Shown in pieces: positions 1 to 6,532 of a stretch of DNA of 6,532 nucleotides. The DNA comes from Spirochaetia bacterium (GTDB lineage: Bacteria; Spirochaetota; Spirochaetia; PWKH01): assembly GCA_021736545.1 (NCBI GenBank), contig JAIPFS010000085.1, positions 1 through 6,532 on the forward strand. The letters run 5' to 3'. Position numbers and translations under genes: made by a program. How positions within the stretch are numbered: the stretch's first letter is position 1; every line of letters begins with the position of its first letter. The notes beneath the pieces are model-generated. The model was not told the DNA's origin and made no database searches. It saw nothing but the letters and a program-made list of their open reading frames with translations.

Positions 1-72
1 AACTGCCTGCTTGAAGGCTTTATTCAAAATTCACCTGTGAATAAACTCAGAGCAGACAGTATTTCTGCTTAA
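1..72 (+). CDS. possible C-terminal tail of an unidentified protein (5' end outside the window)
   Basis: Frame 1 is open from the first base to a TAA at 70-72. It gives 23 codons ending in KLRADSISA. The other two + frames close within the first 39 bases, and the - strand has only very short frames here, so a gene ending on the + strand is the simplest reading. It would converge on ackA with 41 bases between the two stop codons. The fragment is too short to assign to a family, and an open run of 23 codons can occur by chance, so both its reality and its identity are uncertain. Confidence 0.35.
   Translation, partial: NCLLEGFIQNSPVNKLRADSISA
51..69. terminator. weak 6-bp hairpin between convergent genes
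   Basis: AGCAGA (51-56) pairs with TCTGCT (64-69) around a 7-base loop. It sits about 45 bases beyond the ackA stop and at the end of the possible + strand tail gene. Neither strand has a clear T-run directly after the stem, so this is at best a weak or factor-assisted terminator. A second AT-rich stem, ATTCA (29-33) with TGAAT (38-42), lies nearby and is equally unconvincing. Confidence 0.2.
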
Positions 73-113
73 AGAGAAAACTTAATCAATTCTTTTACAA
101 AATCATTCCGTTT

Positions 114-1460
114 TTACTCCGTTTTCGGCGGATGTGCTATAAGTCCCTTTAGGTGTGGACGTTTCTGCAGGTCCGTTTCAAGACTTTTTGCACGGGCCTT
201 GTTCACATATTCGGCTGACTGAAAGCTGTATTGAAATTTTGTGTGTATATCATAGCTGCCGTTAACCAGCGCGTAAGTATCTTCAGTCATAACAAGCTCT
301 TCATCTGTTGGTATTACGAAGATTTTGACCGGGGAATTATCAGCTGATATTTCCAGCTCCGCATTACGACAGGTCGCTTTCTCATTTTTTTCCTGGTCTA
401 GAATGATTCCTAAATGCTCAAGCCCGGAAAGTGCTCCTTTTCTGATATGAGGAGCCATTTCGCCCACACCTGCAGTCATCACAACAGCATCCGTTTTTCC
501 AATTGCCGCCACGTACGCACCAATGTATTTTTTTATGCGGTAGCACTCCATATCGATGGCAAGCTGACATCGACTGTCACCTTCCGCAGCTGCATCTCGT
601 ATGTCTCTACGGTCGCTGAACTTTTCTGTAATACCGAAGACGCCGCTTTTTTTGTTTAGAGCCTGATCCAGATCTTTTGCTGAAATATTATTTTCAGACA
701 TAATATAGGGTCCGATTGCCGGGTCCATATCTCCGCTCCGAGTTCCCATAATAAGTCCTTCCAGCGGAGTCATACCCATTGAGGTATCATAGCTTACGCC
801 ATCCTTTACTGCACATACCGATGCACCATTCCCAATATGAGCGATAACCAAGTTTGTCTTCATAGGATCCTTACCGAGAAGAACGGCTGCCCTTTTTGCT
901 GTGTAGACATAGCTGGTACCGTGGAATCCGTACCGTCTTACATTGTTTTTCTCATACCAGTTGTAGGGGAGAGCATACATATAACTCGATTCCGGCATAG
1001 TCTGATGCCAGGCAGTATCCATGACTGCACAGTGAGGTACATCAGGGAGAACTTGCTTGGCTGCCTTTATCCCGAGAATATTGGCAGGATTGTGGAGAGG
1101 AGCTAAATGGATAAGAGATTCAAATTCCTTGAGAATTTCATCATCCACAATAACAGATTTTTTAAATTCCTCTCCACCATGGACAATCCGATGTCCCACA
1201 GCTTTAATTTCGCTAATATCACTCATGACTCCATATTCACCATCAAGTATCATGCTCGTAATAATTTCTATAGCCTCTTTATGACTAGGACAGGAAATCT
1301 CCTGAGTATATTCCGGTTTCCCCATAGCTTTGTGTTCAATGGTTGATGTTTTAAGTCCGATTCGTTCTACAACTCCGACGGCAAGAACGTTTTTTTCTGT
1401 CCAGTCAAAGACCTGGTATTTTGCAGAGGAACTGCCGCAGTTCAATGTGAGAATTAACAT
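114..1460 (-). CDS. ackA: acetate kinase with C-terminal extension
   Basis: This cytoplasmic enzyme interconverts acetate + ATP with acetyl phosphate + ADP. In fermenting bacteria it usually works with phosphotransacetylase to make ATP; no pta gene is visible here. The protein is 448 residues of the ASKHA (acetate/propionate kinase) fold. The opening motif is LNCGSSSAK (residues 6-14, with Asn7). Known active-site positions are intact: Arg91 (HRIVHGGE), His123, Asp148 (VMDTAWHQ), His180 (GFHGTSY), His208 (AHIGNGAS), Arg241 (GTRSGDMDP) and Glu387 (PTDEE). The first five of these share the numbering of the Methanosarcina enzyme, as I recall it. The nucleotide-site loop reads AGVGEM (330-335), where the family usually has GIGEN. 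Typical family members end near residue 400, so the last 48 or so residues are an extension rich in Lys/Arg and aromatic residues. The ATG at 1460 gives the canonical N-terminus and has a strong ribosome binding site. It is divergent from the exported-protein gene. Confidence 0.97.
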   Translation of the reverse strand: MLILTLNCGSSSAKYQVFDWTEKNVLAVGVVERIGLKTSTIEHKAMGKPEYTQEISCPSHKEAIEIITSMILDGEYGVMSDISEIKAVGHRIVHGGEEFKKSVIVDDEILKEFESLIHLAPLHNPANILGIKAAKQVLPDVPHCAVMDTAWHQTMPESSYMYALPYNWYEKNNVRRYGFHGTSYVYTAKRAAVLLGKDPMKTNLVIAHIGNGASVCAVKDGVSYDTSMGMTPLEGLIMGTRSGDMDPAIGPYIMSENNISAKDLDQALNKKSGVFGITEKFSDRRDIRDAAAEGDSRCQLAIDMECYRIKKYIGAYVAAIGKTDAVVMTAGVGEMAPHIRKGALSGLEHLGIILDQEKNEKATCRNAELEISADNSPVKIFVIPTDEELVMTEDTYALVNGSYDIHTKFQYSFQSAEYVNKARAKSLETDLQKRPHLKGLIAHPPKTE

Positions 1461-1602
1461 GAAAAGACCTCCGAACCTTTTGGTTAGTTTATTTTAATAT
1501 ATGTTAGGTATATAAAAGAAATTGTTACACGATAGCAGAAAAAATTCAATATTTAAGACAAAATAGTCAATCAATAAACCAATTTTTCCATTTATATATA
1601 GT
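1461..1602. promoter_or_regulatory. AT-rich divergent intergenic region between ackA and the exported-protein gene
   Basis: Promoters for both divergent genes should lie in these 142 bases, but none matches the consensus well. For ackA (- strand), TTGATT (1569-1574) with TATTGA (1546-1551) at 17 bases and TTGAAT (1544-1549) with TAACAA (1522-1527) at 16 bases are both weak. For the + strand gene, TTGTTA (1522-1527) and TTCAAT (1545-1550) are 17 bases apart and match 4 of 6 bases each. A TATATATA stretch (1593-1600) touches the + strand start codon. I see no convincing operator or riboswitch fold. Confidence 0.5.
1468..1472 (-). promoter_or_regulatory. ackA ribosome binding site
   Basis: GGAGG on the - strand lies 7 bases before the ackA ATG at 1460. 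It is the strongest Shine-Dalgarno sequence in the window and fixes the start. Directly upstream, AACC-AAAA-GGTT (1474-1485) could form a small 4-bp stem in the leader. Confidence 0.85.
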
Positions 1603-3102
1603 ATGGAAAAGAAGTTTTTTTATCTAGTATTCATTCTTGCTATTCACCTTCCTTTATCAGCGTACTCAATACAAACATGCGTAAAAGAGAAATCTATAAG
1701 TATAGAATGCACAGAAATTATCTTGAGAAACTATCTGATGGATATTTCTTTAACAGCTAACAGAACAGGAGAAAGGAAGATGGAGTTTTTATTGGATTCT
1801 AATACTTCCTGGGAGGCCGATTTCGGAGAGCTCAATTTTACAGGTTTTTTGGATATGTATGAAAATCCCGGCAAGCTGACATCATTTCGGTCCCTGGAGA
1901 AAGTTTTTCCTGTGGAAGTTCATCGAACGGAGTTACTTACATCTTTGGGAGCCTTCTTCGGATATACAGATATTATCCCCGCTCTTGAACTTGATGTATG
2001 TTTTTTCGGTGAAACTGTCTATCCTGAAACGGAAAATACGGAATTGGCACAATCTGAAACAGTGACGGGTGATACAGGCAGTAAGCCGATTGATAATACT
2101 GTTATGGGTGTGATATTTCCCGGCAGTACCTGCAGAAATATCCTGGGAATTTCTGTAGGGAAGTCCAGCGAAAATCTAAAGTTCTGGTATAGCGCCGCTG
2201 TGACAGATCTTCTGCATGAACCGAAATCTGAAGCGTTTCAATTGAATTCAGTATATGGAAGAAATCCATATGTTTTAGATGAAGCTGTTCCAAACACCTG
2301 GTATCAGTCGGTATGGGTTTTCATGAAAGGAGACAGTCAGAAAGTTTTTTTCGGCTACGGCAGAAAATGGAATCTCTTTGAAAGAGATCAATGGTGGTTT
2401 GAAACAAAGGCCTCAGCTGAGAACCAGAACTTTCAAGGAGAATTCAGTTTTTTTGCCGCACCCTGCGGGACCAAATCAATTATCGGAGTACAGGATGAGA
2501 ATCTGGCAATTCTCGGAATATGTGCCGACATCTATCCAGCAAAAGAGTTCACTTTGGGAACTGATTGGAACTATACCGTAACAACTCTCAGTCCATGGAG
2601 TAAGGATACAAGTTTACCGGGAAAAATAGACTGGGAAACCTATGCTGGGTTTAATAATGGGAAAAAGGGAAAGGAATTGGGCATTGAACTGGCATATCAA
2701 TATCGTTTTTACAGTACCTATGCATCTGGTTCAAAAGGTATAAGTGGAGAAACCAGTAATAATATGTATCGATCTATCACTTTTGCATTTGATAAACAAA
2801 TAAAAAAGCTATCCTTGGTTTCTGAAAGTATTTTTTATATCAGCAGGGATGATGATGCAATATGGGAAAAAATGGAACAAAGTATGGGGGGAGAACTGGT
2901 ATTTGAGGCTGCAGACTGTTCTATTACAGGCAATCTCGATTTTGAGTATGAATTTGGTGAAAACGGACTGATTGAATTCAGCACAGAAATAGAATATAAG
3001 AAAGAACTGTCTTGGGGAAGTTTTTCCCTGCAGCTGAAAGATTTAAAGAATTTCAGCTTCCTTTGCAGGATACAAAACATAGATATCAGTAAAAAAAGAT
3101 GA
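1603..3102 (+). CDS. exported beta-rich protein of unknown function, possibly outer-membrane
   Basis: I do not recognise this 499-residue protein. Residues 1-22 form a signal peptide: a Lys-Lys start, a hydrophobic core YLVFILAIHLPL, then a likely signal peptidase I site near LSA-YS (19-22). Cys26 follows IQT, which is a poor lipobox. No internal transmembrane helix is evident. Much of residues 165-495 alternates polar and hydrophobic or aromatic residues in short strands separated by turns, for example at 246-254, 357-372, 391-415 and 430-480, as in a beta-barrel or beta-sandwich. An acidic, Thr-rich stretch at 140-165 looks like a flexible linker. There are eight cysteines (26, 36, 133, 177, 288, 307, 439, 488), unusual for a simple barrel. 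The C-terminus is DISKKR, lacking the terminal aromatic residue of typical BAM substrates. The start at 1603 is preferred because it gives the signal peptide; a TAG at 1564-1566 closes the frame upstream. No Shine-Dalgarno sequence precedes it. The gene converges on mgtE. Confidence 0.85.
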   Translation: MEKKFFYLVFILAIHLPLSAYSIQTCVKEKSISIECTEIILRNYLMDISLTANRTGERKMEFLLDSNTSWEADFGELNFTGFLDMYENPGKLTSFRSLEKVFPVEVHRTELLTSLGAFFGYTDIIPALELDVCFFGETVYPETENTELAQSETVTGDTGSKPIDNTVMGVIFPGSTCRNILGISVGKSSENLKFWYSAAVTDLLHEPKSEAFQLNSVYGRNPYVLDEAVPNTWYQSVWVFMKGDSQKVFFGYGRKWNLFERDQWWFETKASAENQNFQGEFSFFAAPCGTKSIIGVQDENLAILGICADIYPAKEFTLGTDWNYTVTTLSPWSKDTSLPGKIDWETYAGFNNGKKGKELGIELAYQYRFYSTYASGSKGISGETSNNMYRSITFAFDKQIKKLSLVSESIFYISRDDDAIWEKMEQSMGGELVFEAADCSITGNLDFEYEFGENGLIEFSTEIEYKKELSWGSFSLQLKDLKNFSFLCRIQNIDISKKR

Positions 3103-3107
3103 AAAGA

Positions 3108-3140
3108 TAAAAACAGGTGAATCTCATTACACCGTCCTGT
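3108..3140 (-). terminator. probable mgtE transcription terminator (imperfect hairpin plus T-run)
   Basis: Read on the - strand, ACAGG (3136-3140) can pair with CCTGT (3113-3117). An alternative inner stem is GGTG/CACC (3130-3133 with 3116-3119). The structure is followed at once by TTTTT, then ATC and TTTT, down to about 3102. It begins some 50 bases beyond the mgtE stop. The stem is short or bulged, so termination may be inefficient. On the + strand the same hairpin is not followed by a T-run, so the exported-protein gene has no obvious terminator of its own. Confidence 0.4.
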
Positions 3141-3192
3141 ACTTGTCCCCAAATTGCTTAGAATCTGCTCAAATCATGTGATTGAATAGGAT

Positions 3193-4536
3193 TTAAAGAT
3201 TCAGCAGCAGTCTGGCTGTCTCAAAATAAATCGCGTACCCGCAAATATCTATAACAGTAGCCATCAGAGGTGTAGACATAACTGTGGGATCAAAACCCAT
3301 TTTATTGATAAGGAGCGGAGCAAGAATACCGATAAGATTAGAAATTATTACAACAAGCATAAGTGATATGCCTATTACAACTCCTTCGTGAATACCGACA
3401 CCCGGCGGTAAAAAAATACTTCTCAGAATGATAACAAGTCCGGTCAAGATACCCATAATCAAGCCGACCACACATTCTCTGGAAAATATTCTGCCGATGG
3501 ATTTAAATTGAATCTCCCCTGTTGCTAGGCCTCTAATCATCAAAGTGGAGGATTGGCTTCCGGCATTTCCTCCTGTTTGGGTAATTACAGGCATGAAAAT
3601 GATAAGAAAGGCTGCACCGATCATCATACTTTCGTAATGATGCAGTACATTAGCTGATATGGTGCCGAAAAAAAGGAGTATAACAAGCCAGGGTACGCGC
3701 TTTTTAACAAGACCTAAAATGTTAGTATCCATATAGGAAGTCGATGTACCGCTCATAGCACCCATTTTATAGACATCTTCGGTTTGTTCTTCCCGAATAA
3801 CATCAATAACATCATCAAAAGTTACGATACCAATAAGGATATGGTCATGATCCACAACCGGAACAGCTGCAAGATCGTTTGTTTCGATCGTTCTCGCTAC
3901 ATCCTCCTGATCTGTATCATCATATACAAAGATTGATTTGCTTTCCATAATGGAGTTTATGATAGTATCATCCGGTGCGGAAAGAAGGTCCTTCATCGGG
4001 ATAGTTCCAAGGAATCGCTTCAGCTTATCAATTACATAAATATTAAAAACATATTCAACCTTATCGGCATTCGCACGAATAAATTGAACGGCTTGACCGA
4101 CGGTGATATCGCCTTGAACAGCAAGATATCTCGGAGTCATTAAACCGGCAGCATCATCTTCATCAAAACGAAGAAGAAAGATCATTTCTCTTTTTGCTTC
4201 GCTGCTCAAATTCACCCAGACAGAATCTCTTACCTCTTTGCTGACAGTCTGTATAATATCAACAATGTCATCAGGTTCCATCAAGTGAAAAAGCTGTTTC
4301 TTATTCTGCTGAGATATATTGCTGAGTATGGTTTCCTGATCCTGATACGGCAGTTCCAAGAGAAGGTCAATTTTTAAATCGTAGGGCAGATCAGCAAAAA
4401 GGTGGAGGGCTTCATCATCTTCAAGCTTACGCCACTCTTCAATCATCTCTTCCAAGGGTATGTTATAAAAAAATTCTTCCTGCTCCTCTTTCGTCATTTC
4501 ACTTCTGTAAGCTAGAAAATGTTCCAGTTTTGTCAT
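3193..4536 (-). CDS. mgtE: MgtE-family magnesium transporter
   Basis: This is an inner-membrane Mg2+ channel/transporter, a homodimer gated by cytoplasmic Mg2+ in the characterised Thermus thermophilus protein. The 447 residues match the usual length of about 450. Domains in order: a helical, acidic MgtE N domain (about 18-128, with LMEPDDIVDII), the AAGLMTP linker motif (129-135), two CBS domains (about 136-195 and 200-250), a connecting plug helix (about 250-278), and five membrane helices from 280 to the end. Pore signatures are present: PVITQTGGNAGSQSS (316-330), the following RGLATGEI, and a C-terminal segment with GFDP and the conserved Asp430 (VIDICGY) at the Mg2+ site. The start is placed at ATG 4536. 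A TTG two codons upstream (4542) directly abuts the AGGTGA ribosome site and is too close to use it. The gene follows murB by 21 bases and is probably cotranscribed with it. No M-box riboswitch fits in the gap, so Mg2+ control is probably at the protein level. Confidence 0.96.
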   Translation of the reverse strand: MTKLEHFLAYRSEMTKEEQEEFFYNIPLEEMIEEWRKLEDDEALHLFADLPYDLKIDLLLELPYQDQETILSNISQQNKKQLFHLMEPDDIVDIIQTVSKEVRDSVWVNLSSEAKREMIFLLRFDEDDAAGLMTPRYLAVQGDITVGQAVQFIRANADKVEYVFNIYVIDKLKRFLGTIPMKDLLSAPDDTIINSIMESKSIFVYDDTDQEDVARTIETNDLAAVPVVDHDHILIGIVTFDDVIDVIREEQTEDVYKMGAMSGTSTSYMDTNILGLVKKRVPWLVILLFFGTISANVLHHYESMMIGAAFLIIFMPVITQTGGNAGSQSSTLMIRGLATGEIQFKSIGRIFSRECVVGLIMGILTGLVIILRSIFLPPGVGIHEGVVIGISLMLVVIISNLIGILAPLLINKMGFDPTVMSTPLMATVIDICGYAIYFETARLLLNL

Positions 4537-4542
4537 AAGCAA

Positions 4543-4548
4543 TCACCT
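4543..4548 (-). promoter_or_regulatory. mgtE ribosome binding site
   Basis: AGGTGA on the - strand lies 6 bases before the ATG at 4536. It directly touches the alternative TTG (4540-4542), which favours the ATG as the true start. Confidence 0.7.
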
Positions 4549-4557
4549 GCCATTCCC

Positions 4558-5454
4558 TTAGACTTGCCATTCGCCTATGAGGCGAATTTCACGTTCCAAT
4601 ACAATTCCTGTTTCATCTTTAACTTTTTCTTCAATAGTACGGATAAGATTAAAAACATCCTCGGCAGCTGCAGAGCCGTTGTTGATAATTATGTTTCCAT
4701 GTTTTGGAGATATTTCTGCATCACCTGAAGCATAGCCTTTGAGCTGCAGGCTGTCGATGAGTTCTCCTGCAGTTATTTCCAGATTAACAGGATTCTTAAA
4801 AATAGAACCTGCGGAAGGTTTTGAGTAATGCCCGTTAGCAACTCTTTCACTTCGAACTTTTTCCATTCTTTTTAGGATTGTTGTTGTGTTTTCAGGCTGA
4901 AGCCTGAATCCGGCATCGAAGATAATATTACCAGTTCCTGAAAAAGGAGAGCTTCTGTAAGAAAAGTTAGCGGTATCTTTCCAAAGACGCTTAATTCTTC
5001 CTTCAGGAGTAAAATAATCAACCCACTCAATGATAGAACTAATTTCACTACCGTATGAACCTGCGTTAGATGCAATACATCCGCCCACCGTACCGGGTAT
5101 ACCGGCTAAGTTTTCAAAACCGCTCAGTCCGGCGGAGGATGTCATTTTTATAAGTCTATGAATGTTTGCTCCAGCATAAGAAGAGACAAAAACTCCACGC
5201 ATGGAAATGTCCGCAAAGTTCTTCAAATCAATAACACAGCCTCGTATACCTTTATCTGATATGAGAATATTAGAGCCGCTTCCGATGATGAAAAGGGGTA
5301 TATTATTTTCTTTAAGGATGGACAGCATCCCTTCAATTTCTTCAAATGTTTCCGGGATGTAGTAATAGTCGGCTATCCCGCCAATCCTGAAGCTTGTGTG
5401 TTGGGCCATATTCTCGTCAGTGAGCAGTTTTCCACTTATGTTGATTTTTTTCAT
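4558..5454 (-). CDS. murB: UDP-N-acetylenolpyruvoylglucosamine reductase (UDP-N-acetylmuramate dehydrogenase)
   Basis: This cytoplasmic flavoenzyme uses NADPH to reduce UDP-GlcNAc-enolpyruvate to UDP-MurNAc, the second committed step of peptidoglycan precursor synthesis. From the ATG at 5454 it has 298 residues, normal for the compact type II MurB. The FAD-binding domain (about 20-185) contains TSFRIGG (20-26), GSGSNILIS (58-66), GIPGTVGG (118-125), SNAGSYG (129-135) and YRSSPF (166-171, with the conserved Arg167). The C-terminal domain holds SAGSIFKNP (214-222), whose Ser217 is the expected proton donor, then SPKHGNIIINNG and the terminal LEREIR motif with the catalytic Glu. A GTG at 5478 in the same frame would add eight residues. 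It lies only 7 bases after a good -10 box and has no ribosome site, so I prefer the ATG, although its own site (AAAGAAAG) is weak. It is the first gene of a likely murB-mgtE operon and divergent from cysS. Confidence 0.96.
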   Translation of the reverse strand: MKKINISGKLLTDENMAQHTSFRIGGIADYYYIPETFEEIEGMLSILKENNIPLFIIGSGSNILISDKGIRGCVIDLKNFADISMRGVFVSSYAGANIHRLIKMTSSAGLSGFENLAGIPGTVGGCIASNAGSYGSEISSIIEWVDYFTPEGRIKRLWKDTANFSYRSSPFSGTGNIIFDAGFRLQPENTTTILKRMEKVRSERVANGHYSKPSAGSIFKNPVNLEITAGELIDSLQLKGYASGDAEISPKHGNIIINNGSAAAEDVFNLIRTIEEKVKDETGIVLEREIRLIGEWQV

Positions 5455-5461
5455 TCTTTCT

Positions 5462-5490
5462 TTTACATTGATTGTCACAAGCTATATAAT
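5462..5490 (+). promoter_or_regulatory. predicted sigma-70 promoter for cysS
   Basis: TTTACA (5462-5467) and a perfect TATAAT (5485-5490) are separated by exactly 17 bases. The expected transcript start is near 5497, giving a leader of about 46 bases before the cysS ATG. The -35 box lies between the two possible murB start codons. No T-box anticodon or antiterminator structure could fit in so short a leader. Confidence 0.65.
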
Positions 5491-5514
5491 ACGGTATTTT
5501 GTATATCAGGGCAA
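5486..5514 (-). promoter_or_regulatory. predicted sigma-70 promoter for murB-mgtE
   Basis: On the - strand, TTGCCC (5509-5514) is followed after exactly 17 bases by TATTAT (5486-5491). The expected transcript start is near 5479, which leaves a leader of about 24 bases before the murB ATG at 5454. The -10 box overlaps that of the divergent cysS promoter almost completely. Confidence 0.6.
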
Positions 5515-5532
5515 ACGGATATTTGAAATAAT

Positions 5533-5538
5533 GAGAGG
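5533..5538 (+). promoter_or_regulatory. cysS ribosome binding site
   Basis: GAGAGG lies 4 bases before the ATG at 5543. An in-frame ATG at 5531 has no ribosome site upstream, and its own codons contain this one, so 5543 is the better start. Confidence 0.7.
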
Positions 5539-5542
5539 ATCT

Positions 5543-6532
5543 ATGAAACTTTTTTTTTATAATACCATGAAAAAGGATATTCAGGAATTCATTCCCATCA
5601 GTGAAGATGAAGTGAGAATGTATACCTGCGGTCCTACGGTATACAATTATGCACATATTGGGAATCTCAGGACGTATATTTTTGAAGATGTTTTACGACG
5701 AAGTCTTGAATATGCAGGTTATACAATCAAGCATGTTATGAACATAACAGATGTCGGTCATTTGACGGATGATAACGATGAAGGGGAGGATAAAATGCTT
5801 AAATCCTCCCGTGAAACCGGCAGGACTGTATGGGAAATTGCTCGATTTTATACCGATGCTTTTTTTCATGATACTGATCGGCTGAATATCATTAGGCCGA
5901 CTGTAAGCTGCAAGGCTACTGAGCATATTGATACAATGATAGATCTTGTAAAAAGGCTTGAAAATAGGGGCTATACCTATCAAACAGGTGGGAATGTCTA
6001 TTTCAGTATAGATGAGTTTCCTGAATATGGTAAATTGGCTGGGCAAAAGCTTTCTGACTTAAAAGAGGGTGCTCGAATAGATATTGATGCTGGCAAGAAA
6101 AATCCAAAGGATTTTGTATTATGGTTTACTGAATCGAAGTTTAATAATCACATCATGGAGTGGGATTCACCCTGGGGGAAAGGTTATCCCGGCTGGCATG
6201 TTGAATGCAGTGCCATGAGCATGAAATATTTGGGAGAGACTTTTGATATCCACTGCGGCGGTACCGACCATATTCCTGTGCACCACACAAATGAAATAGC
6301 TCAATCTGAAGCGGCCACGGGAAAGCGCTGGGTTAATTACTGGATGCATGCAGAATTCCTTCTGGATGATACCGGAAAAATGTCAAAATCTAAGGGAGAG
6401 TTTCTTACCCTTGATCTGCTGATAAAAAAAGGCTTTGCCCCTCTTGATTACCGCTTCTTTTGCCTAGGTGCACATTATCGCGCCCAGCTCCACTTCTCTT
6501 TTGAAGCCCTTGAATCTGCTAGAAAGAGTCGC
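5543..6532 (+). CDS. cysS: cysteinyl-tRNA synthetase (N-terminal 330 residues; 3' end outside the window)
   Basis: This cytoplasmic class I aminoacyl-tRNA synthetase attaches cysteine to tRNA-Cys. The Rossmann catalytic core is intact in the visible part: [17 protein letters not shown] (29-45, containing the HIGH-type signature HIGN), the segment around [13 protein letters not shown] (65-77), GWHVECSAM (217-225), [11 protein letters not shown] (247-257) and KMSKS (279-283). By alignment with the E. coli enzyme, the four zinc ligands that select cysteine over serine are Cys29, Cys222, His247 and Glu251, all present. Full-length family members have about 460-500 residues, so the missing part should be the rest of the helical DALR and anticodon-recognition region; the frame is still open at the last base. 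Codons 3-6 contain a run of nine T bases (5550-5558). Cysteine synthesis genes are not adjacent. cysS is divergent from murB, with both promoters packed into the gap. Confidence 0.97.
   Translation, partial: MKLFFYNTMKKDIQEFIPISEDEVRMYTCGPTVYNYAHIGNLRTYIFEDVLRRSLEYAGYTIKHVMNITDVGHLTDDNDEGEDKMLKSSRETGRTVWEIARFYTDAFFHDTDRLNIIRPTVSCKATEHIDTMIDLVKRLENRGYTYQTGGNVYFSIDEFPEYGKLAGQKLSDLKEGARIDIDAGKKNPKDFVLWFTESKFNNHIMEWDSPWGKGYPGWHVECSAMSMKYLGETFDIHCGGTDHIPVHHTNEIAQSEAATGKRWVNYWMHAEFLLDDTGKMSKSKGEFLTLDLLIKKGFAPLDYRFFCLGAHYRAQLHFSFEALESARKSR

Noticed and set aside
414..1346. Several + strand open frames of 75-89 codons opposite ackA
   Set aside because: They are antisense to a strongly conserved gene, overlap one another, and show no motif or ribosome site pattern of their own.
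1603..1680. Exported protein as a lipoprotein anchored at Cys26
   Set aside because: The residues before Cys26 are Ile-Gln-Thr, four residues past a better signal peptidase I site. This does not fit even the relaxed spirochaetal lipobox.
2835..3152. 105-codon - strand frame opposite the end of the exported-protein gene
   Set aside because: Its Ser/Phe-rich content mirrors the Glu/Lys-rich coding strand. It also covers the probable mgtE terminator, and nothing suggests a real protein.
4537..4542. TTG at 4542 as the mgtE start (two codons earlier)
   Set aside because: The AGGTGA site directly touches this TTG, leaving no spacer, while it stands at a proper distance from the ATG at 4536.
5455..5478. 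GTG at 5478 as the murB start
   Set aside because: It lies about where transcription should begin, has no ribosome site, and would place the cysS -35 box inside murB. It is not excluded, since the extra eight residues would still give a normal MurB length.
5491..5542. T-box riboswitch upstream of cysS
   Set aside because: The leader is only about 46 bases, with no T-box consensus and no terminator/antiterminator pair.
5417..6349. - strand open frames of 60-117 codons opposite cysS and the murB start
   Set aside because: They are antisense to well-conserved cysS motifs, and one runs across both promoters and the start of murB; they are shadow frames.
1..6532. CRISPR array, insertion sequence, phage or defence system
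   Set aside because: No spaced direct repeats, terminal inverted repeats, transposase, integrase or known defence gene can be seen; all the recognised genes are housekeeping.

Overview
The window looks like ordinary chromosomal DNA from a spirochaete, probably a Treponema/Spirochaeta-type member of the Spirochaetales. The evidence is indirect. The acetate kinase carries a C-terminal extension of about 48 residues. A murB-cysS neighbourhood is present, which I recall (unchecked) from Treponema and Borrelia genomes. There is also an unrecognised exported, beta-rich, envelope-type protein. Base composition is moderately AT-rich throughout, with no change in codon style that would suggest an island. 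No mobile element, CRISPR array, rRNA or tRNA is visible, and no stretch longer than about 150 bases lacks a gene.

Layout from left to right. Bases 1-72 may be the last 23 codons of a + strand gene that enters from outside. ackA (acetate kinase, - strand, 114-1460) converges on it. A 142-base AT-rich gap (1461-1602) separates ackA from a divergent + strand gene (1603-3102) for a 499-residue exported protein of unknown function. That gene converges on mgtE (- strand, 3193-4536) across a 90-base gap, which holds an imperfect hairpin followed by a T-rich run, placed to terminate mgtE. mgtE lies 21 bases downstream of murB (- strand, 4558-5454), so the two probably share a transcript. The murB-cysS gap holds two back-to-back sigma-70-like promoters whose -10 boxes occupy almost the same base pairs. 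cysS (+ strand) starts at 5543 and is cut by the window edge after 330 codons.

The genes serve separate housekeeping roles: acetyl-phosphate/ATP metabolism (AckA), peptidoglycan precursor synthesis (MurB), Mg2+ uptake (MgtE) and tRNA-Cys charging (CysS). I find no convincing new multi-gene system. The items most worth a second look are the shared -10 promoter pair at murB/cysS, the unrecognised exported protein with its TATA-like, Shine-Dalgarno-free start, and the AckA C-terminal tail.
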